From contig ML680053.1 in the NCBI GenBank assembly GCA_007922225.1, positions 17,745,730-17,809,729 on the forward strand: 64,000 nt of DNA, in the 5' to 3' direction. Shown here piece after piece: positions 42,185 to 52,770 of the stretch. The position numbers and the translations under genes were made by a program. The number at the start of each line of letters is the position of its first letter. Positions within the stretch are counted from its first letter, which is position 1. The stretch comes from Emydura subglobosa. Its lineage: Eukaryota; Chordata; Testudines; Chelidae. The notes under the pieces were generated by a model. That model worked only from the letters and a program-made list of their open reading frames with translations, was not told the origin of the DNA and made no database searches.

Positions 42185-43834
42185 GCCCAATCTTTTTCCC
42201 ACTGAACTCAACAACAAAACACCCACTGACTTTAGTGGGAGCAACACTGGAGGCTTAATATTTATTGATTTACATTATGAACAAACATTGAACCCTTTCT
42301 TTCAGATATACCTAAATAATCGCAGTCATCCACAGACGGAAGATCCTTCTTATCAGACGGTGTTTTACCAAAACCAATGCGCACATATCAAACAAGTAGA
42401 GCAAGACAAAGTAGCAACTTGCATGGAACTAGAAGGGAAGAGCACAGGTTGCAGGAGGGAAGCATTTGAAGAAAGCACCAGGAACTCAGGTTATGTGCAC
42501 ATGGCTAGAATGTTAATTGCAGTTGCAGCATCTCTGTCAATAGGCTCTTAATAAAGCACCAGTTTAGTCTGACAAGCATGGCATCCTCTCATGTTACTAC
42601 CAAGCACAGTGTACCTGAAACAGACAACAAATGTTGTTTAACATATGCAGATATTTGATTCACACAGCAGTAGGGAAAGATGATCAATGAGAATAACCTC
42701 CTCTGCTGTTTCCCAGAGAGAGCTCCATCTAAAAAATAAATAAATAAAAAATCATTTGCAGTGCACAACAACAAATTCTAGTGGTCCAATAAAGCCCAGG
42801 AACTATGCTACATGTTCTTGACTGCCATCTACTTGCACTTTATCTATTAATTATTTACATACATAATAATATCTTTTATGGACACCTCTGTAACACCGCT
42901 TGCCAAATTCTGTGCTTGATCCAAATAGCTTGAAGTGAAGCTCAGCAGTCTTGATTTGCAGAGGCTTCAGGGAACTTTTCTGATTAGGTATGATTTTAAT
43001 TGATTCAAACCCTTTTAACTTATGGGTTATAACTAACCCATAAACTAAAGACAACACTCAGCTGGGACCACAAGGTGAAGTGAATGGGGCTTAAGCACAT
43101 ACTTAAAGTTACGCACGTACTTTGCTGAATTGGGGCCTCCTTATTAAAGGTAACCAAATTTGTTGATAATACATTTATTTTTACTTAGGCATTAAAATAG
43201 AGGGTGACAAATGCAAAACATGAGGAACAAAAGATTTGAGACAGTATGTCATGTACAATAGGTTTTAGTAAACATTATATTAATGGCTTTTTTCCAATCA
43301 ATGCATCCCATTTGGTTCATGTCTTCTTAATTAGATCATTTAATATAATACAGACAGAAAGTGGCTGGATTTCTCTTAATTCTTTTATTCAGGTCAGCCA
43401 TGTTTCTATTGATGATATTTGTTTTTCCAGCCATAGTGAAGACAGACGTTTATTGGCTGCCATCACAAGAATTGTAAACTGGTATCTGTCTTCAATTAAT
43501 TTCAGCAAATAAAGACATTTTCCTAATTATTTTGAATCAGTTTGTAGGGAATACAAAGCTTATTTTAAAAGCTCTCAGTGTTGGCATTACCTTTTAGTTG
43601 TGTTTCAGTTGGGATATTTGAGTATTAATTAATATTAAGGTTGCTATGGTCATTAACAATTGTTTTTCTTAATAAGTTAATAATTTCAATAGAACATGAC
43701 TTGTACTGGTGATAAGTAAAGGAACCTGAGGACTGTCTTACCTCACACTCTCTTGTGAATTTATTTTCTATTGTTACTTTCAGTCAGTGAACTTTCAGCA
43801 CAGTGGCGACACTGATAACACAGTTGATGTAGAG
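42185..43834. other. Low-repeat sequence
   Basis: No gene is seen. A short repeat fragment (GGGGCTTAAGCACATACTTAAAG) lies near 43,086. The 88-codon frame at 43,246-43,512 has no motif and normal AT-rich composition. Confidence 0.5.
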
Positions 43835-45035
43835 CATAGAACTGGAAGGGTTCTCCTGGGTTATCATGTCCAGTCCCCTGCAATTGCAATCAACCCTGTC
43901 ATATAATGCAGATACTAAACTTATCAAGCTCCATTTTAAAACTAGTTAGGTTGTTATCCCCACTACTTCTATTGGAAGGCTGTTCCAAAACTTCACTCTT
44001 GTGGTAGTCAGAAACTTTTTAATTTCCAACCTAAATGTAGTCAAAGACAGTTTATACCCATTTGTTCTTGTGCCAATGTTCTTCTTCTTCATGCCACTTT
44101 TCCTGGTGAGCGTTGCGATGGGATCATGGAGAGTAGGGAGGACCAACCTCCCTTTCTTGCAACAGATTCCAGCGTATACCTTCGATATTGTCCTTTCAGT
44201 CATTACCCAAAGTTCATGACCATAGGGGAGGATGAGGGACATAGACTGACCTGCAAACCAAGAGCTTCATTGAAAATTTCATTCCTGCTTCACCACCATG
44301 GATTTGTACAGTGCCCATATCACTGCCGCTGCCATACTAGTCCGCCCATCAATCTTATGCTCCCGCTTACCATCAGTCCTCAACAAGACCCCTAGATACT
44401 TAAAATCTTCCCCTAAAGGCAGATGCTGCAGCTTCACCTGGAGAGAACACTCCACTTTCTTCTGGGAAAGAACCATGACCTTTGATTTGGAGATGCTGAG
44501 TCTCATGCTAACTGCTTCACACTTGACAGCGAAGCGTTCGAGTGCACATAGGAGATCACAGTCTGAAGAAGCAAGAAGGACAACAACATCTGCAAACAGC
44601 AAAGATGCCACCCTCAAGTCCCCGATCCAGAGACACACCCCAACACAGCTGCGCCTTTATATCCTGCCCATGAAGATCACAAATAGGAGTGGGGACAGGA
44701 TGCACCCTTGGCGGAGTCCAATGCCCGTCTTGAATAAACCCGACTTAATGCGAAGAATGCGTATACAACTCTCACTCCGGGAATAGGGGGACTGGATAGC
44801 ATGCAACAGTGGCACCAGCACCTCATACTCCTGCAACACTTCCCTCGGGACTTCTTGTGGAATTCGGTCATAAGCCTTCTCCAGGTCTACAAAATAGAGG
44901 TGCCAATATTTAGTATAAATAGCTTTTCTCCTTTCTCTCCTGGTGCAATCATATCTCCTCCAGCTCTTTCAGTCTCCTCTCATAAAATAGGGTCTCCACT
45001 TGCCCAGTCTTCCTACTAGCCCTTCTCTTTACCTG
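43835..45035 (-). mobile_element. CR1 3' part interrupted by another LINE
   Basis: CR1 3' sequence on the minus strand runs from 43,835 to 44,080 (GTAGAGCATAGAACTGGAAGG ... TTTGTTCTTGTGCCAATG). It resumes at about 44,900 (TAAATAGCTTTTCTCC ... CTACTAGCCCTTCTCTTTACC), exactly where the CR1 text had stopped. The block between (44,081-44,899) is a different LINE. A further CR1 3' end starts at about 45,040. Confidence 0.8.
44081..44899 (-). pseudogene. RTE-like (non-CR1) LINE fragment with target duplication
   Basis: On the minus strand the fragment encodes RT blocks in order: motif A (FVDLEKAYDR), GIGLRQGCILSPLLFVIF, then GDLRVASLLFADVVVLLAS. Next come SKSKVMVLSQKKVECSL and DFKYLGVLLRTDGK, and finally PYGHELWVMTERT. 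The normal catalytic box FADD reads FADV, and stops break the frame, so it is dead. The vocabulary differs from CR1 and recalls RTE-type LINEs and a LINE family common in fish. The 3' end is a short (GAA)n-like tail (CTTCTTCTTC on plus at 44,081-44,090). GTGCCAATGTT and GTGCCAATATT lie at the two edges (44,070-44,080 and 44,900-44,910), a one-mismatch 11-bp target duplication. Confidence 0.85.
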
Positions 45036-45039
45036 ACAT

Positions 45040-45300
45040 AAAATCATAGAAATGTTGGCTTGGAAGGGACCTCAAGAGGTCTGTAGTCCACTCCCCTGCA
45101 CTGAGGCAGGATTAAGTATGCCTAGACCATCCCTGGCAGGTGTTTGTCTAACCTGTTCTTAAAATCCTCCAGTGAAGGGGATTCTACAACCTCCCTAGGT
45201 AAGCTGTTCCAGTGCTTAACTACTCTGCCAGTTAGAAAGATTTTCCTAATATCCAACGTTACTCTCCCTTGCTGCAAACTAAGCCAATTAGTTCATGTCC
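45040..45300 (-). mobile_element. CR1 3' end fragment
   Basis: AAAATCATAGAAATGTTGGC begins a CR1 3' end on the minus strand. GGAAGGGACCTCAAGAGG, CCTGTTCTTAAAATCCTCC, GGGGATTCTACAACCTCCC and CTAATATCCAACG follow in the typical order. It is 5'-truncated at about 45,300. Confidence 0.85.
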
Positions 45301-45710
45301 TACCATCATAGTAATGGATGGTAAATTTATTAATTACAATAGAGTTCACATATATGGTCTGACATCACATGCCTAATTCAAATTATCACTTTATATATGC
45401 ACATGCCGGTAAAAGGAATTTGGGACCACATGGCCTAGTTTTTGCACTCTACCCAAATTCCCTGTCCCCAAACTTACAGACTGATGACACACTCTGGAAG
45501 TCCTGTGCCACCAGTGAAAAGGAAGTTCAGGAGCGACGCTAGGGATCAAAGGGCATTGTCAGCAAAAAATGAGACCCTCAAAATGATGACACATGAAAAT
45601 GTTGGTATTCATTTCTCTGTGCTTAAAGCACCACAACCAGGAATAATAATCTTTCCCTGCCTCATGAGCATGTTGTGAAGCTTATTTCATTAATATTTGT
45701 AAAACACTTA
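45301..45710. other. Unassigned sequence
   Basis: No gene or repeat was recognised. Confidence 0.4.
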
Positions 45711-46058
45711 GGGTAAAATTTTAAAAAGCACCTGAGGGCCTGATTTTCATAGGAATTTAGGTGGCTAGTGGGACTTTCAAAAGCACCTGAGCAATGTAGG
45801 CATCTAGGCCCAGATCCTCAAAGGCCTGTTGATTTCAATGGGAGTTAGGTATCTAATTTCCTTTGAGGATTTGGGGCCAAAGCATGTTAGAAAATCCTAT
45901 TAGGCACCTATTAGCATCTTTAGGCACCTAAATACCTTTAAAAATCTGGCCTGAAGAGGCTGAAGGCCTGTTCTTGCACCAGTCAAACCAATGGAAGTTT
46001 TGCCTTTGACTTCAATGGGCTCAGGATCGATCCTTAAGTCTTTTTGAAAATTTTACTC
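45711..46058. mobile_element. Inverted-repeat element, possibly one inside another
   Basis: The outer ends GGGTAAAATTTTAAAAAGC and CTTTTTGAAAATTTTACTC are inverted repeats. A second inverted pair lies inside (GGGCCTGATTTTC at about 45,737 and AAAAATCTGGCC at about 45,942) and has symmetrical GGCACCTA and GGGAGTTAGG words. There is no coding sequence. Either one element has double arms or one is nested in another. Confidence 0.65.
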
Positions 46059-46593
46059 TTTGCAACTTTCAGCTAGAACGTCAGAGATGCATCATTGCAC
46101 AGTATTTTCATGTGATTAACCCACAGAACAGGAAGGGCATGGGCAGATGTAACAGAACTAGTACATCACCACCCTCCAGTTGGGTGTCATGGCCAGAGTC
46201 ACTAGTATTGGTGCAGAGAGGTGTACATAGCATTTGCCTGCACTGCAGAAGGAAATTCACCAAAGAGGAGACCACCATTCTCATTTGGGGTTCCTGCCAG
46301 AATGGGGTTCAGTTTTAGCTTCAAGCTGAGCAGCCACTGATTGGCAGAGACTGCTGAGCGACTGTTCTGAATCAATACGACTTCGGTACCACAATCCTGT
46401 TGATGCTACCTTCTTCTTGGGCTGTGCCAGCCCCCTATTTTCTTGCCAGAAATGGGAAGGTTGTGACTGCTTTCCAGGGCCATACCCTCCCCAATGGACT
46501 TCTGCCACCAGTCCCCTGCACTAGGGTTTATCCTACCAGCTGTCTGTATAAGCGGTTCTTTCACATCGTTTTTAGGAGCACCTCATAATGGGT
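46059..46593. other. Unassigned sequence
   Basis: No gene or repeat was recognised. Confidence 0.4.
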
Positions 46594-47139
46594 TGTAGGG
46601 ACCGAAAAACATCGTGACGCGAATGCAGCATAAGCGACAATGGCTAGGCCCGAAGTAGCATAAGTGACAGCAGCTAAGCCCAAAGTGGCCTAGCTGTGAA
46701 CCCAAGATAAAAGCAGAAGTACGCTAACCACAAAACTGGTTGAAAACAGCTTGAAAGCAGTTAAAATAGTAAACCACTAACCACAGGCGATAGCTGATTG
46801 AAGGCCAAAAGTGCACCAATAGTACACTGAAAAGCAAGTGTCAATAGCCAATCGTTTAGCACCTCAAAAGGTAAAGTTAGAATAAGGAAGTGGGCTATAT
46901 CATGACAGGGATAACACGCTAAAGTTAAAGCTCTCACTAGGCCGGTGCAAGGTGCTACGTGTTAGGTCCGTTCCTGGTGCAGCTCGTTTATAGGGAGGAA
47001 GTGGGCTTCCCCTCCCTGATTGTGGTAAGCGCCTGAATTGTATTACTAACAGCTTAAGTAAACAGATCTTGTGGACACTGGCTCACCCGACTGCTCTTTT
47101 CTTGCCACCAAGATCTCAAACCACAAACCCACCATCTCA
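46594..47139 (+). mobile_element. Probable LTR, 546 bp
   Basis: The block begins TGTAGGGACCG and ends near ACCATCTCA, giving TG...CA ends. Near 46,990 a GTTTATAGGGAGG TATA-like site is followed, about 60 bp on, by AAGTAAACAG where a poly(A) signal might lie, and then by a pyrimidine-rich U5-like stretch (CTGCTCTTTTCTTGCCACC). It contains CpG-rich words (GTGACGCGAATGC) unlike the surroundings. No coding sequence adjoins it, so it is probably a solo LTR. Confidence 0.6.
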
Positions 47140-47476
47140 GTGGAGTACAGGGGTATAGAGTTAGCTTGTATCATTAACAAAGTTATGAAAGAAGAATTTT
47201 TTTCAGTTGCTTAATAGAGGTCCAATTTGACAAACTAAAATTCAAATAGCAGAACAAATCTAAGGATTAAACAGTTTGGTTCTCTGGTCTTATTATTATC
47301 ACACCTTCGGATGGTAATTAATCTACTCAAGCTTTCAATTGCACTTCTGTGCAGATCCCAAAGAAAGTCAATTTTTTTCAGGCCAAATACCCTTGCATAC
47401 ATTTGCTAATTTAAGACATTGTGACAAATGTTCACAAAAATGAAGCCCTTTGCCATTATTCTGATAACAGAAATCA
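47140..47476. other. Unassigned AT-rich sequence
   Basis: No gene or repeat was recognised. Confidence 0.4.
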
Positions 47477-47533
47477 TGGGCCAAATTCATCCTTGGTGCA
47501 ACTCCACTACACAAAGGATGAATTTGACCCATT
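47477..47533. repeat. 57-bp hairpin (GGGCCAAATTCATCC arms)
   Basis: GGGCCAAATTCATCC faces AGGATGAATTTGACCC around a short loop. This is a minimal relative of the element at 3,271-3,513. Confidence 0.75.
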
Positions 47534-49284
47534 AAGCTTTGCAAAAAGCCTCTTTCCAATCATCCATGTCTTAGTGATTACTAATTTACTGCAGTCTACA
47601 TGGCAATGAGAATCCTTTGACTTATGTCTACCTTACATTCCCCAGCATAATAAGAATGGGAAGGCATAGGGATTCAAGCACCAGACAGTGGACTGAATTT
47701 ATGGACAGCATCACCTTTTATGTGCTTATTTCTGAATCACCTGTAAAGAGTGCAGAGTTTGAAAGCATGACTGATGCATTGATGCAGGCAGGGATTCTTC
47801 TCCCCCACAGTGTATTGCGTGGGGGGCAATGAGCGGGGCTTTGGTCTCTTTCCTCTGAAGCATCAGAAATGGCCACAGCTAGAGATGAGTCACTGGATGG
47901 GGTGGGCATGTTCTCTGGTAGGCACATGGGGGAGTGGTCAATTCAGATCTTATAGAGGACCAAAGCATCTCCTATTACATGCCTTCAGGATACCCTGCCT
48001 CCTCCCCATCATGCCCCATCCCCTTTGGATGTACTGTTAATAAAGGGTCCTTGAGTGAAGGCAGTAGAGACTGACATCCACTATTTATCCATAAAACAGG
48101 TACAGGGTGGCCAGTAGCAAGGCAACCTTTTAAAATGTTGTTCCTTCAATATGCCTTTAACCTGACTTAAAGGGCCCATCTCCTAGGTCTTCATGCCCAT
48201 CTCATCATTGGCCTGTCTACTGAGATTGCCTGCAAGAATACTAATTAGTTCAAATCATGATGGCAATTTTGATGAAGTTAATGCCTGTCCTACAGGAACA
48301 GAACTCAGATCATTGATACATTACATATAGGCTATCAAACAACTTTCAGACAGTAGAGGCAAATACTAATGCCAGGGTTGAAAGTCTCTTTAAACTATTA
48401 CCAATCCTGTGCTATACATCCCTTTTCTTGAAGCTTTTTAAACTAAATATGTATAATCACAGAATGAACGTTTGCTTGTCTAATAAACGATTTAGAAGTT
48501 TCCCATCTGATTTTCAATTAGTCTTTGATAAACCATGAAATATGACATCTCACAACAACTAACACATGGAATTTGTCTCTTTTTCAGTAATTTACATGAG
48601 GCCTTAAGGATGAGACATGGAAACAGATACAAAATGCCACGGTTGGTGATCTGATTTCAAATACCAACCTAATAAACATATTCCCCTTGTATTCCCATCA
48701 TACTAAAATTATTTGGTTTCTAAATAATGTATTTAAATCAATACTTAACAAGTATTAGTTAAGTTATACCAAGATATTTGATTAAAAGACTGAAAATGCA
48801 AAGAGAGGGAAGATGGTAAACTATCATCCCAGACTTATTTGATTTTATAATAGCTGTTTGAGAAGAAGATCAAAACAGAGTAGCCTGTGAACAATTCAAG
48901 TAGCACTCTGTGGTTCTGAATTGCAGTCATTTCCCTAAGGTAAATGCAAAACATATGGAAGTCAGCATTTGACTATTAAATGGTGAAAAATGCAATTTAA
49001 ATGAAGAATATTTTCTATTGTGTTCATCAATGCCAATCACACAGTCTCCCTTCTTTTTCTGTCTAATATTAAATACAGTGCAAGACAAATCATAGTACAT
49101 TAAGAACCACAGTGATTAATAATCACAGGCATATGTGGCCATCTTGTTATTATGGAAGCATTAAACAGAGGATTTAGAACTGGCAGTGTGTTTATGGATC
49201 TGGTATCAGAAACTGGTCTTGGGATGAAGAAACAGAAGGGATAGCAAGAGCATTCAAAGAAAAGTGACTGCGATACAGAAATTC
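47534..49284. other. Low-repeat sequence
   Basis: No gene is seen. At about 47,845-47,925, CTCTGAAGCATCAGAAATGG and the words after it look like a degraded CR1 3' end. The rest is unassigned. Confidence 0.45.
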
Positions 49285-49487
49285 GGGCTTGTCTACATAG
49301 TGTGGCAAAGTGCACTAGAGGGGTGTGAATTCTAAAGTGGGACAAGCATGTTCTGTACACAAACTGGCTATATAGATCCTGCAGGCATGCACTGTAAGAT
49401 CCGTGTGCGTTAATATACTGCTATTTCAACATGGGCCAGTTAGTACACACTTCGCTAGTGTGCATTGCCACATGGTATAGACAAGCT
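49285..49487. mobile_element. 203-bp DNA element with GGGCTTGTCTACA ends
   Basis: Left end GGGCTTGTCTACATAG and right end TATAGACAAGC are inverted repeats. GGGGTGTGAATTCTAAAG and GCACTAGAG on the left have relatives facing them on the right (CGCTAGTGTGC). Non-coding. Confidence 0.75.
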
Positions 49488-50741
49488 TTTAATGATGCTT
49501 TTGACTTGAAAAATGTGAACTGTGACCACTCAGGTGAACCTCAAGGTCATTTTGCAAGTTATTTTATACATTTTGGGCATAATGAAAAACACTTGAGGAA
49601 ACAGTAGCAGTTTGATGTACAGTCATTATGTGATTTATACTTCATGAGTTTCTGAACTATTTGATTTATTGTATTAACCAGGTCATCCTCTCTTATCTAA
49701 GTAATATATCTACGGCTCATAGCACCTCCAGAGCAAAGCTGAGCACTCAAAGTACGCAGTGAATGCAATATGACCAGATTGGAGACCTGTTACACTTGGA
49801 TTTTTTTGTTCTGTTGCTTTTGGTTTCTACTGGAGCAATTTGTGAGATGCCAGAGTAATGACCCTTTTGGAAATAACATTATGAAGCTGTCACTTGTTGC
49901 ATGACGGCAGAAGGTTGGTTTGACCTCATCTTGGCTTCCAGCACCTGCTCCACACTTGCTGAAAAAAAAAAATCTAACTTGCTCATTGAACTGCCAACAC
50001 TGCAAAACATCTGGATGACGTTCAGAACACTACACCTGTCATAAAAAATACTATAGACCTAGGAAACCAAGTAAAAGATCTGGATAGTGCAGAACCGTTG
50101 TAGACACCTAGAAGTAATAAGGTTTTAGGCAGAGTTGAGGAGAGAGAAATGAAAATGTAAATGTAAACACATGCTATGTAACATTGTTACATGACCTCAT
50201 GGATGGTCTGCTTATTGCTGGGCTAGCGACCATATATTTGTAGGCAGAATGACTTTTGCCCTACAATAACAAAACAATAGAAGAAGAAAGAACAAAAGAA
50301 AGAACTCCACAAGAGAGCGCACATTGTGTTTATGTTGCTTCTGGAGCAAACAACATCTTAACATAAAATAGGAGCATTCTCTGAAACAGGATCAGGGTAG
50401 GAGAGGGGAACTTCTCTCAATTTAATGTACAGTACACAGAAAAAATTGAACAGATAATCTATTTACATGACAGTAGCATAGATTCCCTGTCATTTTATTT
50501 ACTTGGAGGTTTTTTTATGCTCAGGGAGTGTACCATATAATAAAACACATACACACACATGCATTATTTAAAAATTAAATTTTCTGAGTATCAGCCTAAT
50601 TACTCCCCAATTCCTACCCTGGAAAGGCTTTAGAGAACAAGTGTTTCATGAAGCATGTCCTGAAGGACACCAGGTCTGTGCTCCGGTGAGTCATGGGGAA
50701 AGCAGATTTCCAGAGTTAAGGACCTCTTACTGAGGCCTGGT
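49488..50741. other. Low-repeat sequence
   Basis: No gene is seen. A short (CA)n-like ACACATACACACACA tract lies at about 50,546. Confidence 0.45.
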
Positions 50742-50845
50742 CTAAACACAGAAGTTGTATATGTTAAACTAAAAATATGAAATCAAACTGAGTTAGCTAA
50801 ACCAATATAGTTTAAACAGGATTTACATTGGTTTAAACAGGACTT
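50742..50845. mobile_element. Fragment of an inverted-repeat element (GCCTGGTCTAAAC end)
   Basis: Begins GGCCTGGTCTAAACACAG and contains GTTTAAACAGGATTTACATTGG. TTAAACCAGTGCACTTAAACC, which could be the other arm, lies 1.5 kb away at about 52,390. The element may have been split by the LTR and CR1 insertions between. Confidence 0.45.
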
Positions 50846-51110
50846 ACTGTGACACTATGTGTTTGAAAGAACACCCCAGAATCCTATATTCACCACTGTC
50901 ATATAAGCATGAAATATTCTGTACAAAGTATGCCTTGTATGGTATTGTTTTAAAAGTCTTGATATGCTAAATTTAATCTTAATCTTACTATCCTGGTGGA
51001 TTGTATGTGAAATTATAAAACATTGCTGAAAGTGGTACTAGAACATGTTGCAAGGTGGGAAACAGGCGGAAGTACTGCATAGCAGGCGGAAGTACTGCAT
51101 TTCCTTGGGT
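50846..51110 (+). mobile_element. LTR fragment (U3 part)
   Basis: Begins TGTGACACTATG and includes TTCACCACTGTCATATAAGC and GTATGCCTTGTATGGTATTG. I recall this as the 5' part of a reptile retroviral LTR, perhaps related to the LTR at 8,505. No TATA or poly(A) signal remains. A 20-bp segment, GGCGGAAGTACTGCAT, is repeated in tandem at about 51,066-51,100. Confidence 0.4.
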
Positions 51111-51285
51111 TTATTACCTGATACCAACACTCAAAAACTAAAAGTTACTGGGTCGAGGAACCCTGGGTAACAGTACCATCTCTCAGGGTGAGACATTTCT
51201 AGATTCAAATCCTGTTAGAATTTAGATTGTGGTCATAATTTTATTTCCATGGTAGCTTCTTCTGATCTCTTAAGCCTACAACTTA

Positions 51286-51905
51286 CATAGAAACATAAGA
51301 ATCAGATCATTGGTCTATCTAGCCCAGTATCCTGTCTTTCTGACAGTCACCAATGCCAGGTGCTTCACAGGATATGAATAGAACAGGTAATCATCAAGTG
51401 ATCCACCCCATTGGCCATTCCCAGCCTCTGGCAAACAGCAATCCCTGACTATCAGGCTAATAGTAATTGATGGACCTATCCTCCAAGAATTAATGTAGTT
51501 CCTTTTTGAACCCTGTTATAGTTTTGGCCTTCACAACATCCTCTGGCAAGGAGTTCCACAGGTTGACTGTGTATTGTGTGAAGAAATACGTCCTTTTGTT
51601 TGTTTTAAATCTGCTGCCTATTAATTTTATTTGGTGAGCCCTAGTTCCTGTGTTATGAGGAAGAGTGAATAACACTTTCTTATTTACTTTCTCCACACCA
51701 GTCATGATTTTATTGACCTCTCTCATTTCTCCCTTTTATCATCTCTTTTCCAAGATGAAAAGTCCCAGTTTTATTAATCTCTCCTCAGATGGAAGCTTTT
51801 CCATACACCCTAATCATTTTAATTGCCCTTTTCTGTTCCTTTTTCAATTCCAAAATATCTTTAAGATGGGGCAACCAAATATGCACACAGTATTCAAGAT
51901 GTGGG
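51286..51905 (-). mobile_element. CR1/L3-like 3' end, minus orientation
   Basis: From the 3' end (AGAAACATAAGAATCAG, GTCTATCTAGCCCAGTATCC) it runs through GGTAATCATCAAGTGATCC to a minus-strand 78-codon frame at 51,490-51,726. That frame reads [18 protein letters not shown], then [20 protein letters not shown], the CR1 RT C-terminal end. This copy is the same subfamily as 9,560-12,785, with matching 3' ends. It is 5'-truncated near 51,905. Confidence 0.88.
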
Positions 51906-52468
51906 CATTCTTACAATCACTTAAAATCTATCTTTAATAAACTTTTTAAATGTTTTATTTTAACCAGTGTGGTTTTTAGGGACGTGTTTAGGCAATCTTT
52001 ACTCAGATTAACACAAGGTGATGTGTGCCTTCCCCACACCAAGGGGGGGAAGTGGATTTTTGATGTGCTTATTCTGAACAAGTCTTTGTTCAGCACAAGA
52101 CAGCATTATCTCGAGGTGCATTCCTGTGGGGTTAGGCTGGGAAAGCTGGGAACAAATTGGCTGTGGCTTGCATCCACATTTGCTTAGGGAGAGCATTCTA
52201 GGAAACTCAGTTGGGTGTGTGGAACCACCTGCTTTGGTCTGTGTGCATCATCAGCAAGGGCATGGTGGAGGGCCCATCTCAAGCTGAATAGTTAATAAGG
52301 GTACCCCATGGTTCCACAGCTCCCAGGCTGTACTCCATGGGGTCTGCATACTATGACGCATCCTTTGATTTACCTTGCCTTTTATTTTAAACCAGTGCAC
52401 TTAAACCAAGACCTGAGAAAAATACTCTTTTGCTAGCCTTCTCCTGTTTAAACCTAGAAATCATAAAC
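51906..52468. other. Unassigned sequence
   Basis: No gene was recognised. A 132-codon frame that crosses from the CR1 (51,789) into this stretch has no motif and is chance. Confidence 0.4.
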
Positions 52469-52770
52469 AGAGCTGGGTGAATAATGATTTTTTTCAAAAC
52501 TTTGAAAGAATTGAAACACTTTCATTTTTGAGCATTTTAAAATAGTTTTGATTTTAAAAATAAAATTAAAGGAATTTTTGAAGCAAAAATTCATTTTGAA
52601 ACAAAAAATCCTTTAATTTTATTTTGAAAATGAAAGGAGAAATTTTTTTTTGCCTGAAACAGTTCAGTGAAATTGACAGAAATTCAAAAAATGTTACAGT
52701 GTCACCAAACCTGCATTTGTTGCATAAATGAATAAACAAAATGTGTGTGAAAAATTTTTTGCCCAGCTCT
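52469..52770. mobile_element. 302-bp palindromic element with AGAGCTGGG ends
   Basis: Left end AGAGCTGGGTGAATAATG. Right end AAAATTTTTTGCCCAGCTCT. The ends are inverted repeats, and AAAATTAAAGG-type words face CCTTTAATTTTATTTTG near the centre. A larger relative lies at 5,026-5,690. Non-coding. Confidence 0.8.
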
